A program made the translations under genes and the position numbers. Shown here in pieces: positions 22,096-33,526 of a DNA stretch of 64,000 nt (positions within the stretch are counted from its first letter, which is position 1; each line of letters begins with the position of its first letter). Below the pieces are notes generated by a model. That model was given only the letters and a program-made list of their open reading frames with translations. It was not told where the DNA came from and did no database searches. The DNA lies in assembly GCA_027493545.1 (NCBI GenBank), contig JAOSKR010000002.1:868001-932000 (forward strand), written 5' to 3'. This DNA comes from Roseovarius sp. (GTDB lineage: Bacteria > Pseudomonadota > Alphaproteobacteria > Rhodobacterales > Rhodobacteraceae).

Positions 22096-24579
22096 ATGAA
22101 ACCGAATTTCGCGCTGACACTCTCGTTCGACGGCATCGGCCTGCTGCATCGCGTGCAGGGCGGCTGGCATCTGGTGGGCGAAATCGGCCTCGACGCCGGC
22201 GACATCACCGCCGATCTGGCCGAGCTGGCGGCCAAGGCGCGCGCGCTCGACCCGACGGGGCTGCGCAGCAAGCTCGTCATCCCCGACGAGCAGATCAAGT
22301 ACATGGCGTTCGAGACCGCCGAGCGCGACGTTTCGCGGATCGAGGCGCTGGTGCGCGAGCAGCTCGACGGGGCGACGCCCTATGCGCTCAGGGAACTGGC
22401 GTGGGACTGGTCGGTACGCGGCGGCATCGTGCACGTCGCGGCGGTGGCGCGCGAGACCCTGAAGGAAGCCGAGGAGTTCGCGCTCGAACACAATTTCAAC
22501 CCCTACTGTTTCGTCGCCATGCCGGACGAGACCGCCTTTGCGGCCGAGCCGTTCTTTGGCGAGACCGGCTATGCCGCGCGCGCCCTCGGCCCTGACGAGA
22601 CCGTCGAGCGCGAGGCCGAGATCATCCGCGTGATCGGCGCCGCGCGGCTGCCCGAGCCGCAGCCGGTGCCGCCCGGGGCGGCACCCGACCCGGTCGCCGT
22701 CGCAAGGACCGGACCGGCCCCGAAACCGGCCGCCGCACCCGCGCCGGCAACGTCGGCGGCCGAGACCGCGGCAAGGACCATCGCGCCCGAACCCGAGCCG
22801 ACGGCAGAGGAGACGGCAAGGACCGCCCCGCCAAAGGCCGGGGCCGGCGGCAGGCCCGGCCGGGACGGCGGCAAGAAACCCAAGGCCCGCCCCGACACGG
22901 CCGGGACGATCGGCACCGACGATGCCCGCCCGTGCCGGTCGCCTTCGCGTCCACCCGCGACACCAGCGCGGCGCCGCCGCTCGACGGGGCCGGCCGGAAG
23001 GAACCGCTGCCCAAGGCCCGGTTCTCGCCACCATCCACTGCCGGAAAACGCCGCCGGCCACCGGAAAGAAGGCCGCAAGATCGCCGGCCCCGGCACCTGA
23101 ACCCCCGACGTTCGCGCCCGGGCCGCCCGCCCCATCCCTCGATGGAGCGCCGAAGACGCCCGCCGGGAAACCCGGCAAATCCGCCGGCGCCGCCATTGGC
23201 GCGTTCCTGTCGCGGCGCAAGTCCGCGCGCACCGGGAAACCGGACGCGGTGACCGCGGCGCCGGTGCCCGGTCACGACGCGCCCGCGACCGAACCGCAGC
23301 CGCTGGTCAGTTCGGGCACGCTCGACGAGGCGCAGCGCATGACCGTCTTCGGCGCCCGGCGCGGCGACGACGCCGCACTCGGCAAGCCGCGCCATCTGGC
23401 GCTGGTGCTGACGGTGCTGCTGCTGCTCTTTCTGGTCGCCGTGGCGGCATGGTCGGCGCTGGTGCTCGATGACGGCCTGTCGGGGCTCTTTCGCAGCGAG
23501 GATCCGGTTCAGACCGCCGGGGATACCGATCAGGCCGAGGACGTGATCGCCGCCGAAGAGCCCCTCGTCATGCCACCGCAAGCCGAGGCCGGAGCGCCAC
23601 CCGAGGAGACCCCGGCGCCCGAGATCGTCGCGCCCCCGGCGCTGACCCGCGCCGAGACCGTGCCCGAAGAGCTGCCCGCCGACGAGGTGCGCGCGCGCTA
23701 TGCTGCCACCGGCATCTGGCAGATGGCGCCCGATCCGCCCGCGGCTCCCGGCACCACCTCGCGCCGCGACGTCTATCGCATCGAACCCGACGAGCGGCCG
23801 GTCTTCGCCGCGCTCCCCGCGCTGCCCGGAACCGACGCGCTGCTGCCCTCGGCGCGACCGCCGACGCCCGGCGTACCGCCGTCGCCGCAGGCGCGCTTCG
23901 ACCTCGACCCGCGCGGCTTCATCGCCGCCACGCCCGAGGGCACCGTCACTCCCGACGGCATCACCGTCATCGCCGGGGCGCCGCCGATCAGGCCGCCGCC
24001 GACGCCACCGCGCGCCTCGGCGCAGGTGCTGGACGATCCGGCCGCCGCCGCCCCCAGCGAACCCGGACTTCGCCCGCGGCTGCGGCCCGCATCCCTGACC
24101 GGCCGCGCCGACGACGCCGGGACCGACGCGGAAACCGGCGCCGAAGCAGACGGAGACACCCCGGCGCCCGAGCCTCAGAACGCCATCGAACGGGCGCTGC
24201 AGGAGGCGACCGAGGATCCTCGCTTCGCCCGAAACCGCGCCCGGCCAGCTTTGCGTCCCGCGTCGAGCAGGCCCGCGAAGCCGCCGCCTCCGAGCCGGTC
24301 CATGCCGACCAGAGGATCAGCGTGCCCATCCCCAGCACCGCCTCGGTGGCCCGCGCGGCCACCGAACGCAACCTCATCTCGCTGCGCAAGGTCAACCTGA
24401 TCGGGGTCTACGGCAGCCCCGGCGAGCGCCGCGCGCTGATCCGCCTGGCCAACGGCAAGTATCGCAAGGTGCAGGTGGGCGACCAGCTTGACGGGGGTCA
24501 GGTGGCGGCGATCGGCGACGACGAACTGCACTACATCAAGCGCGGCCGGGCGGTGGTGCTCAAGATGCCCAGAGGCTAG
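22096..24579 (+). CDS. Large one-TM protein with PilM/GspL-like N-terminus and PilP/GspC-like C-terminus (about three frameshifts)
   Basis: Intended product about 827 residues. Residues 1-190 (FALTLSFDGIGLLHRVQGGW to the EREAEIIRVIGAARL stretch) look like the actin-like fold of pilus or secretion scaffold proteins. A long Pro/Ala/Lys-rich disordered region follows, then one TM helix (LALVLTVLLLLFLVAVAAW, about residues 434-455), a second Pro/Ala-rich stretch, and a terminal domain (NLIGVYGSPGERRALIRLAN, then VQVGDQLDGGQVAAIGDDEL) like the PilP/GspC beta domain. Frames change near 22920, 23020 and 24250. The stop codon TAG lies in the end of a repeat element. Function unknown; domain likeness is inference. 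Confidence 0.65.
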
Positions 24580-24719
24580 GGCGCGTCGCGTCCGATCGGT
24601 TGTCCACCCGTCCCGGGCGTGACCCGGGGCCTGGCCATCGCGAAAGCAGGTCCCGGCCCGGGGCCGGGACGGATATCGGATATCGGATATCGGATATGAT
24701 CAGACGCGACACGCTCTAG
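24576..24719. mobile_element. 144-bp MITE-like element with 22-bp terminal inverted repeats
   Basis: The left end starts CTAGGGCGCGTCGCGTCC (24576 on) and the right end, read on the other strand from 24719, starts CTAGAGCGTGTCGCGTCT; over 22 bases 19 match. Both ends carry CTAG. The interior holds GC palindromes and four copies of a 7-bp unit GGATATC (24671-24698, last one GGATATG). No coding capacity. The TAG of the left CTAG is the stop codon of the gene before it. Confidence 0.6.
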
Positions 24720-24839
24720 CAACGGCGCTGCAGATCGGGGCCCGAAAACCGCGGGCGCATGGCGCATGAAGCCCGTGCAAATGCACCGTCATCCTGCCAT
24801 TATGTCACCATAACGCCAGCAACGGAGGCTCGCCGCCGC

Positions 24840-26801
24840 ATGGACGGTTTCCTGTTCCAGGCCACTATCTTTCTCGCCGCCGCGGTGATCGCGGTGCCGC
24901 TGGCGGCACGGCTGGGGCTGGGCTCGGTACTGGGCTATCTGGCGGCAGGGCTGCTGATCGGGCCCGTCCCGGGGTTTGTCGGCGGGCACGAGACCGAGGA
25001 ATTGCAGCACTTCGCCGAATTCGGCGTGGTGATGATGCTCTTTCTCATCGGGCTGGAGCTGGAGCCGCGGGCGCTGTGGGACATGCGCCACCGGCTACTG
25101 GGGCTCGGCGGGCTGCAGATTGCGCTGACCACGCTGGCGGTGATGGTCGGAAGCATGGCGCTGGGTCTCGGTTGGAGCGTGGCGCTGGCGATCGGCCTGA
25201 TCCTCGCGCTCTCCTCGACCGCAATCGTGCTTCAGACCCTGACGGAAAAGGGCCTGATGCAGACCCCTGGAGGGCGGTCGGCCTTTTCGGTTCTGCTGAC
25301 CCAGGACATCGCGGTGATTCCGATGCTGGCGCTGCTGCCGCTGCTGGCGCTGCCCAAGACCCCCGACATGATCCTCGGCGAGACCATCAAGCGGTTGAGC
25401 GAGAGCGGCGCGCCCCAGCCCGAGGCCGCGCATCAGGCGGCGGCGTCGTTCATCCAGAACCTGCCGGGCTGGGGGGTGACACTGGTGACCGTGGGCGTGG
25501 TGGGGGCGATCATCCTCGCCGGCATCTACCTGACGCATCCGGTCTTCCGCTTCATCCACGCCGCGCGGCTGAGCGAGATGTTCACCGCGCTGGCGCTGCT
25601 GATCGTGATCGGCATCGCCTTTCTGATGAACCTCGTGGGGCTCTCGCCGGCGCTCGGCGCGTTCCTGGCCGGGGTGGTTCTGGCGTCAAGCGAGTTCCGC
25701 CACCAGCTGGAGAGCGACATCGCCCCGTTCAAGGGCCTGCTTCTGGGGCTCTTCTTCATCACCGTGGGCGCGGGCATCGACCTGAACGCGCTCCTGGGGC
25801 AGTTCTTTACCGTCATGGGGCTGGCGCTGGCGCTGATCGTGCTCAAGGGAGCGATCCTCTTTGCGCTCGGGCGCGTCTTCGGGCTGCGCGGGCGCAGCCT
25901 GTGGCTCTTTACCCTGTCGCTGGCCCAGGCCGGCGAATTCGGCTTCGTGCTGATCGCGTTTTCCGGGCAGCAGAACGTGATCCCGCCGGCGATGACCGGC
26001 ACGCTGCTCTTGGTGGTGGCGATCTCGATGCTGATCACGCCGCTGCTCTTCATCCTTTACGAATGGCTGTCGCGGAGGATCGACGACGGCGTCGAGGCCG
26101 GCGAACCCGACGAGATCAAGGCGCAGGGGCCGGTGATCATCGCCGGCATCGGCCGCTTCGGGCAGATCGTCAACCGGCTGGTGCGGTCGAGCGGGTTCAA
26201 GACCGTGGTGCTCGACAACGATCTGGGCGCGATCCAGCGCATGCGGCGGTTCGGCATCAAGGGGTTCTTCGGCGATCCGACCCGGCCGGACCTGCTGCAC
26301 GCCGCCGGGCTGGCCAGCGCACAGGTGCTGGTGGTGGCGCTCGACGATGTCGACGCGGCCACGCGGCTGGTGGCGTTCGCCCGTCGCGAACGCCCCGACC
26401 TGCACATCGTCGCCCGCGCCCGCGACCGCACCCATGTGTTCCGCCTGTTCAAGGCCGGGGCCAACGACATCGTCCGCGAGGTCTTTGACGGCTCATTGAG
26501 GGCCGGGCGTTATGTACTGGAAAACATGGGGCTTTCCGAATTCGAGGCCGCCGAGATGGAAAGGATGTTCTACCGCCACGACCGCAAGTCGGTGCGCGAG
26601 CTGGCGGCGCTGTGGGATCCGGCGATCCCGACGGTCGAGAACCCCGCCTATATCAGTCGTGCCAAGGAGCTGGAGCAGGAGTTGCAAACCATGCTGCTGT
26701 CGCAACTCGAAGAGCGGGTGGCGGCCGAGATACCCCGCGCCGACCCGTTGCCGTCGGCAGCGGCGGCGGCGGATGAGGTGACCGAAAAGGACGACGCCTG
26801 A
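24840..26801 (+). CDS. Monovalent cation:proton antiporter, CPA2 (KefB/KefC-like) with TrkA-N domain
   Basis: A 653-residue inner membrane protein. The first 385 residues hold about 12 hydrophobic helices, with the ion-path motif LTQDIAVIPMLALLPLL and the GLSPALGAFLAGVVLASSEF region. A cytosolic RCK/TrkA-N domain follows at about residues 410-530, with the dinucleotide motif GIGRFGQIVNRLV and LDNDLGAIQRMR. It resembles glutathione-gated potassium efflux systems, but no KefF/KefG partner is adjacent, so ion and gating are open. Start at MDGFLFQATIF with GGAG upstream. Confidence 0.9.
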   Translation: MDGFLFQATIFLAAAVIAVPLAARLGLGSVLGYLAAGLLIGPVPGFVGGHETEELQHFAEFGVVMMLFLIGLELEPRALWDMRHRLLGLGGLQIALTTLAVMVGSMALGLGWSVALAIGLILALSSTAIVLQTLTEKGLMQTPGGRSAFSVLLTQDIAVIPMLALLPLLALPKTPDMILGETIKRLSESGAPQPEAAHQAAASFIQNLPGWGVTLVTVGVVGAIILAGIYLTHPVFRFIHAARLSEMFTALALLIVIGIAFLMNLVGLSPALGAFLAGVVLASSEFRHQLESDIAPFKGLLLGLFFITVGAGIDLNALLGQFFTVMGLALALIVLKGAILFALGRVFGLRGRSLWLFTLSLAQAGEFGFVLIAFSGQQNVIPPAMTGTLLLVVAISMLITPLLFILYEWLSRRIDDGVEAGEPDEIKAQGPVIIAGIGRFGQIVNRLVRSSGFKTVVLDNDLGAIQRMRRFGIKGFFGDPTRPDLLHAAGLASAQVLVVALDDVDAATRLVAFARRERPDLHIVARARDRTHVFRLFKAGANDIVREVFDGSLRAGRYVLENMGLSEFEAAEMERMFYRHDRKSVRELAALWDPAIPTVENPAYISRAKELEQELQTMLLSQLEERVAAEIPRADPLPSAAAAADEVTEKDDA

Positions 26802-26863
26802 GCCGGCTCCGGCGACGGCCAGACTGAACCCCCCGGGCGGCGCGGCGGGATCCCGACAAGAAA

Positions 26864-26888
26864 CGGGCCGCACCCAAAGCGCGGCCCG
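26864..26888 (-). terminator. Rho-independent terminator of carD
   Basis: CGGGCCGC-(9-base loop)-GCGGCCCG is a perfect 8-bp stem; on the minus strand it is followed by TTTCTTGT. It lies 24 bases beyond the carD stop and also separates carD from the convergent antiporter gene. Confidence 0.75.
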
Positions 26889-26911
26889 AATGCGTTTCAG
26901 CCTGGGCGTGG

Positions 26912-27421
26912 TCAGGCGGCGCGCGAGATCAGTACCTCGTCGACCTGCTTGGCCGCCTCGACCTCGCCCTCGCCGCTGACCGCCGCCACCTCGCGGGTCA
27001 GCCGCTCCAGCGCCGCCTCGTAGAGCTGGCGCTCGGAATAGCTCTGTTCGCGCTGTTCATCGGAGCGGTGCAGGTCGCGCACCACCTCGGCGATCGCGAT
27101 CAGATCGCCCGAGTTGATCTTCTGTTCGTATTCCTGCGCCCGGCGCGACCACATCGCGCGCTTGACCCGGGCCTTGCCCTTGAGCGTGCTCATCGCCCTC
27201 GACACCACGTCGGGGCTGGAGAGGCCACGCATGCCGATCTCGGCGGCCTTGTTGGTGGGCACGCGCAGCGTCATCTTGTCCTTTTCGAAGGAGATCACGA
27301 ACAATTCCAGTTCGATCCCGGCAATTTCCTGTTTCTCGATCGAAACGATCTGCCCCACGCCATGGGCGGGGTAGACAACGTAATCGTCGGGCCGGAACTC
27401 GGACTTTTTCGATTTGCTCAT
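26912..27421 (-). CDS. carD: CarD family transcriptional regulator
   Basis: A 169-residue protein. The N-terminal RNA-polymerase-interacting Tudor-like domain is clear (FRPDDYVVYPAHGVGQIVSI, then KMTLRVPTNKAAEIGMR), and the C-terminal helical DNA-binding part contains KARVKRAMWSRRAQEYEQKI. In alphaproteobacteria CarD stabilises open complexes at housekeeping promoters such as rRNA. An unusual long hairpin lies in its leader (27471-27500). A clear terminator follows it. Intact. Confidence 0.94.
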   Translation of the reverse strand: MSKSKKSEFRPDDYVVYPAHGVGQIVSIEKQEIAGIELELFVISFEKDKMTLRVPTNKAAEIGMRGLSSPDVVSRAMSTLKGKARVKRAMWSRRAQEYEQKINSGDLIAIAEVVRDLHRSDEQREQSYSERQLYEAALERLTREVAAVSGEGEVEAAKQVDEVLISRAA

Positions 27422-27470
27422 TCAGCTTTTCCTCATCATGAAAGACCGTCCGGTACGGGACGCGCCTTCG

Positions 27471-27500
27471 GTCTCACTGGATGCAGTCATCCAATGAGAC
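27471..27500 (-). promoter_or_regulatory. Long inverted repeat in the carD leader
   Basis: Left arm GTCTCATTGGATG, four-base loop ACTG, right arm CATCCAGTGAGAC on the minus strand: 12 of 13 pairs are Watson-Crick and the other is a T-G wobble. It ends 50 bases before the carD ATG and has no T run on either side, so it is not an ordinary terminator. The rest of the 296-base gap to fdxA (27501-27717) shows nothing I can name. Confidence 0.55.
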
Positions 27501-27717
27501 GGTGCGTCGGACGTAAAAGGCATCGCCCCCAGTTTGTAGCTCGGGCAGACGGACTCCAGGCGGTTCTCTTAAGTTGCCTTGGCACAATACCACAAATTCC
27601 GGCATTTCGGAAGTGCAAAGGCGGTCCTGCCGGCCACCCTGCCCGCGCCAGTGCGCTGACGAGGCGACCCGAGAGGCCCCGACACCCGTATTCCCGGGGC
27701 CGGATCGCCGCCCGTGC

Positions 27718-28056
27718 TCAGTCGCCCTCGCCGGGCTTTTCCGAGAAGTACTTTTCGAGCTTGCCTTCCTCGCCGTCGCGTTCCTCGGCTTCGGGCAGCG
27801 GGTCCTTCTTGGAGGTGATGACCGGCCACTGGTCCGAATACTTGCGGTTGAACTCGACCCATTTGTCCATGTCGGGCTCGGTGTCCGGGCGGATCGCGTC
27901 GGCGGGGCATTCGGGCTCGCACACGCCGCAGTCGATGCACTCGTCGGGATGGATGACCAGCATGTTCTCGCCCTCGTAGAAACAGTCCACCGGGCAGACC
28001 TCGACACAGTCGGTGTACTTGCAGGCAATGCAGTTGTCGGTCACCACATAGGTCAT
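27718..28056 (-). CDS. fdxA: Seven-iron ferredoxin
   Basis: A 112-residue FdxA-type ferredoxin, a soluble electron carrier with one [3Fe-4S] and one [4Fe-4S] cluster. The cysteines are visible as [18 protein letters not shown] in the first 25 residues and [12 protein letters not shown] after residue 38. The long acidic C-terminal extension ([20 protein letters not shown]) is typical of the alphaproteobacterial form. Start [14 protein letters not shown]. Lies upstream of carD and downstream of the S4 protein, a gene order common in Rhodobacteraceae. Confidence 0.95.
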   Translation of the reverse strand: MTYVVTDNCIACKYTDCVEVCPVDCFYEGENMLVIHPDECIDCGVCEPECPADAIRPDTEPDMDKWVEFNRKYSDQWPVITSKKDPLPEAEERDGEEGKLEKYFSEKPGEGD

Positions 28057-28108
28057 GTTGCGCTCTCATCCCAGACGTTGTGGCGGTGACCTAATCCAGC
28101 CGCGCCGA

Positions 28109-28489
28109 TCATTCAAGCGTGTCGGAACGTCTCAGGTCGAGTTTGCGGCGGTCGCGCTTGGACGGCCGGCCGCCACCATCGTAACGCGGCGCGGGCGGCG
28201 CGGTTTCCGCCGGCGGATCGGGGGCGAGGTCCTCGTAGAGCGCCTGTGCCTCGGTGGCCGGGCCGCGCCGCGTGGCCAGCGCGAGGATGCGCACCACCCG
28301 CACCCGCCGCGCCTGCGCAAAGGTCAGCACGTCGCCGGGGCCGACGGCGTGCGCGGGCTTTGCCGCCTTGCGGCCGTTGACGCGCACATGCCCGCCCGCG
28401 ACCAGCCCCGCCGAGAGCCCGCGGGTCTTGAAAAAGCGCGCCTGCCAGAGCCACTTGTCGAGACGGGTCTTCTCGGGGGCGTCGGTCAC
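28109..28489 (-). CDS. S4 domain RNA-binding protein (HslR/Hsp15-like)
   Basis: A 126-residue protein. The S4 RNA-binding fold is at the N-terminus (TRLDKWLWQARFFKTRGLSA, then GGHVRVNGRKAAKPAHAVGP) and the tail is basic (RPSKRDRRKLDLRRSD). The nearest known role is Hsp15, which binds the 50S subunit with stalled nascent chains; that assignment is by family. It begins 6 bases after the stop of the RNA helicase gene, so both RNA-related genes are probably in one transcript. Confidence 0.88.
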   Translation of the reverse strand: MTDAPEKTRLDKWLWQARFFKTRGLSAGLVAGGHVRVNGRKAAKPAHAVGPGDVLTFAQARRVRVVRILALATRRGPATEAQALYEDLAPDPPAETAPPAPRYDGGGRPSKRDRRKLDLRRSDTLE

Positions 28490-28495
28490 GGGCGG

Positions 28496-31493
<2,998 letters not shown>

Positions 31494-31514
31494 GTGACCG
31501 CTCCGCCTGTATTT

Positions 31515-32077
31515 TCAAATGTCCTTGCCGCCGGTGCCGCGCTCGAGCCGTTCGAGCGCATCGCGCGCATGCGGATGGTGGGGGTAGATCGCGAGACCGC
31601 CTCGAAGGCGCGCCGCGCCAGCGCCTCGCGCCCGGTGCGCTCGGCGATCGCGCCGAGGCCGGCGATGGCGTCGAAGTGCCGTCCCTCCAGTGCCAGAGCG
31701 CGGCGCAGATCGGCCATCGCCGGGCCGTCGAGATCGGCCATCATGTAGGCCAGCGCGCGGCGATACCAGCCTTCGGCGAAGTCCGGCGCATGATCGGTGA
31801 GCGCGGTGAAATGCCCGATCGCGGTCAGCGCGTTACCGGCCTCGAGCGCTTCGTTGCCGCGCCTCAGCAGCAGGTCCATCGCCGGCGAGCCGGATTTCGA
31901 CCATTCCAGCTCGATCTCGCGCGCAACCCGGCGCGCGGCCTTGGGCTCGGCGTCGTGCAGCTCGACAAAGAGCCGCTCGAGCCGGGCGCTGTCGCCCGCC
32001 CCGGCCGGGGTGCAAATCCACCCTATCGTCAGGAACGACGCGAGGGTAAGATTGAGAAAGGAGTTTCGAATGGTCAT
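31515..32077 (-). CDS. Exported TPR protein (one frameshift)
   Basis: About 187 residues. The start MTIRNSFLNLTLASFLTIGW leads into a signal peptide ending near AGAGDS. At least two tetratricopeptide-like repeats follow (LLLRRGNEALEAGNALTAIG, then GWYRRALAYMMADLDGPAMA and FDAIAGLGAIAERTGREALA). One C is missing near 31605; with it restored the end reads AIYPHHPHARDALERLERGT and the stop is TGA at 31517-31515, before the helicase start. Probably periplasmic; partner unknown. Confidence 0.75.
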
Positions 32078-32148
32078 ATCACCGACGATATTTAACGCCC
32101 ATCGCCGCGAATCATAGGCCCGGCATGGCAATTTCGGAGAAATCGAAC

Positions 32149-32439
32149 ATGAGTGACGTCATCCGGACCGCCCTGGACGCGCTGAAGACCCGCATCGGCG
32201 ACGGCTTTACCGACGGCACCGCCAAGTTCGTCATCGAGGACGCGGGCGCCATCCTGATCGACGGTGCGGGCGTGCGCGCCGGCGACGAGCCGGCGGACGT
32301 GACGCTGACCGCCTCGGTCGACACCTTCGAGCAGATCCTCGCGGGCGATCTCGACCCGACCACGGCCTTCATGTCCGGAAGGCTCGGCATCGACGGCGAC
32401 ATGGGACTGGCGATGAAGCTGGGCAGCGCCCTGGGGTGA
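32149..32439 (+). CDS. SCP2 sterol-binding domain protein
   Basis: A 96-residue protein made of one SCP2 domain (GTAKFVIEDAGAILIDGAGV, then DVTLTASVDTFEQILAGDLD and TTAFMSGRLGIDGDMGLAMK). The ATG at 32149 is chosen over one at 32125 because GGAGA lies 9 bases before it. The fold binds lipids or CoA esters in a hydrophobic tunnel. Its stop overlaps the GTG start of the lysophospholipase gene, which suggests a shared lipid role. Confidence 0.85.
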   Translation: MSDVIRTALDALKTRIGDGFTDGTAKFVIEDAGAILIDGAGVRAGDEPADVTLTASVDTFEQILAGDLDPTTAFMSGRLGIDGDMGLAMKLGSALG

Positions 32440-33429
32440 GTGCCGACGCGCCGCTTCATGCCGAGATGGCCGATGGGCCGCCGGGCGGGCGGGCGTGGTG
32501 GCTCGAAACTGCAGACGGGGTGCGGATCCGCGCAGGGCTCTGGCCCGCCCCGGGCGGCGCGCGGCACGGTGCTGCTCTTTCCCGGGCGCACCGAATATGT
32601 CGAGAAATACGGCCGCGCCGCGCGCGACCTTGCCCGCCGGGGGCTGGCGACCCTGACCCTCGACTGGCGCGGACAGGGGCTCGCCGACCGGTTGACGGAC
32701 GACCCGATGTCGGGCCATGTCGCGCGTTTCACCGACTACCAGCACGACGTCGCCGCGCTGCTCGGCATCGCGCGGACGCTGGCCCTGCCCCGGCCCTGGC
32801 ACCTGCTCGGCCACTCGATGGGCGGCTGCATCGGGTTGCGCGCGGCGATGGCGGGGCTCGATGTGGCGGCTTGCGTCTTTTCCGGGCCGATGTGGGGCAT
32901 TCACATCGACGACGGGCTGCGCCCGCTGGCGTGGTCGCTGGCCTGGAGCGGGCGGCGGCTGGGGATGGACCATCGCTATGCCCCCGGCACCGACGCCGGT
33001 AGCTATGTGCTGAGCGAGCCTTTTGAGACCAACAAGCTGACCGGCGACCGCGAGATGTGGGACTACCTGATCGCGCATCTGCGCGCGCATCCCGAACTGG
33101 CGCTGGGCGGACCCAGCCTGCGCTGGCTCTACGAGGCGCTGACCGAAACCCGCGCCCTCGTCCGCCACCCCTCGCCCGCCCTGCCCTGTCTGACGGTGAT
33201 GGGCTCGCACGAGGAGATCGTCGACACCGCCCGCATCATCGGGCGAATGGAGAACTGGCCCGGCAGCCGGCTCGAGATCGTCGACGGCGCCCGCCACGAG
33301 GTGCTGATGGAGGATGCCGCCACCCGCGCCCGGCTTTTCGACATGATCGCCGCGTTCTGCCACGAGGCCGCCGCAACCGCCCGGCGCGGCGATGGCGGGA
33401 GCGGGGGCGGCGCGCCGGTTTCAGCCTGA
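32436..33429 (+). CDS. Alpha/beta hydrolase, lysophospholipase-like (one frameshift, GTG start)
   Basis: Intended product about 331 residues. It starts with GTG at 32436 inside the SCP2 stop (SADAPLHAEMADGPPGG), continues with RAWWLETADGVRIRAGLW, then changes frame near 32567 into TVLLFPGRTEYVEKYGRAA. The nucleophile elbow is HLLGHSMGGCIGLRAAM (serine in GHSMG), the acid is likely in TVMGSHEEIVD and the histidine in VDGARHEVLMED. This matches PldB-type serine hydrolases releasing fatty acids from lysophospholipids or monoglycerides. Confidence 0.85.
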
Positions 33430-33526
33430 GCCCGTCCCGCCACCCCCATCCCGGATCGCCGCTTGAGCCCGGGGCCGCACCGGCCTATCTCTGTGCCCGT
33501 CACCAGCCACCAAGGAGTTCTGCCGC

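Noticed and set aside
24671..24698. CRISPR-like or origin-type repeat.
   Set aside because: Four 7-bp units without spacers; no cas genes, DnaA boxes or AT-rich unwinding region nearby. Better seen as the inside of a small repeat element.
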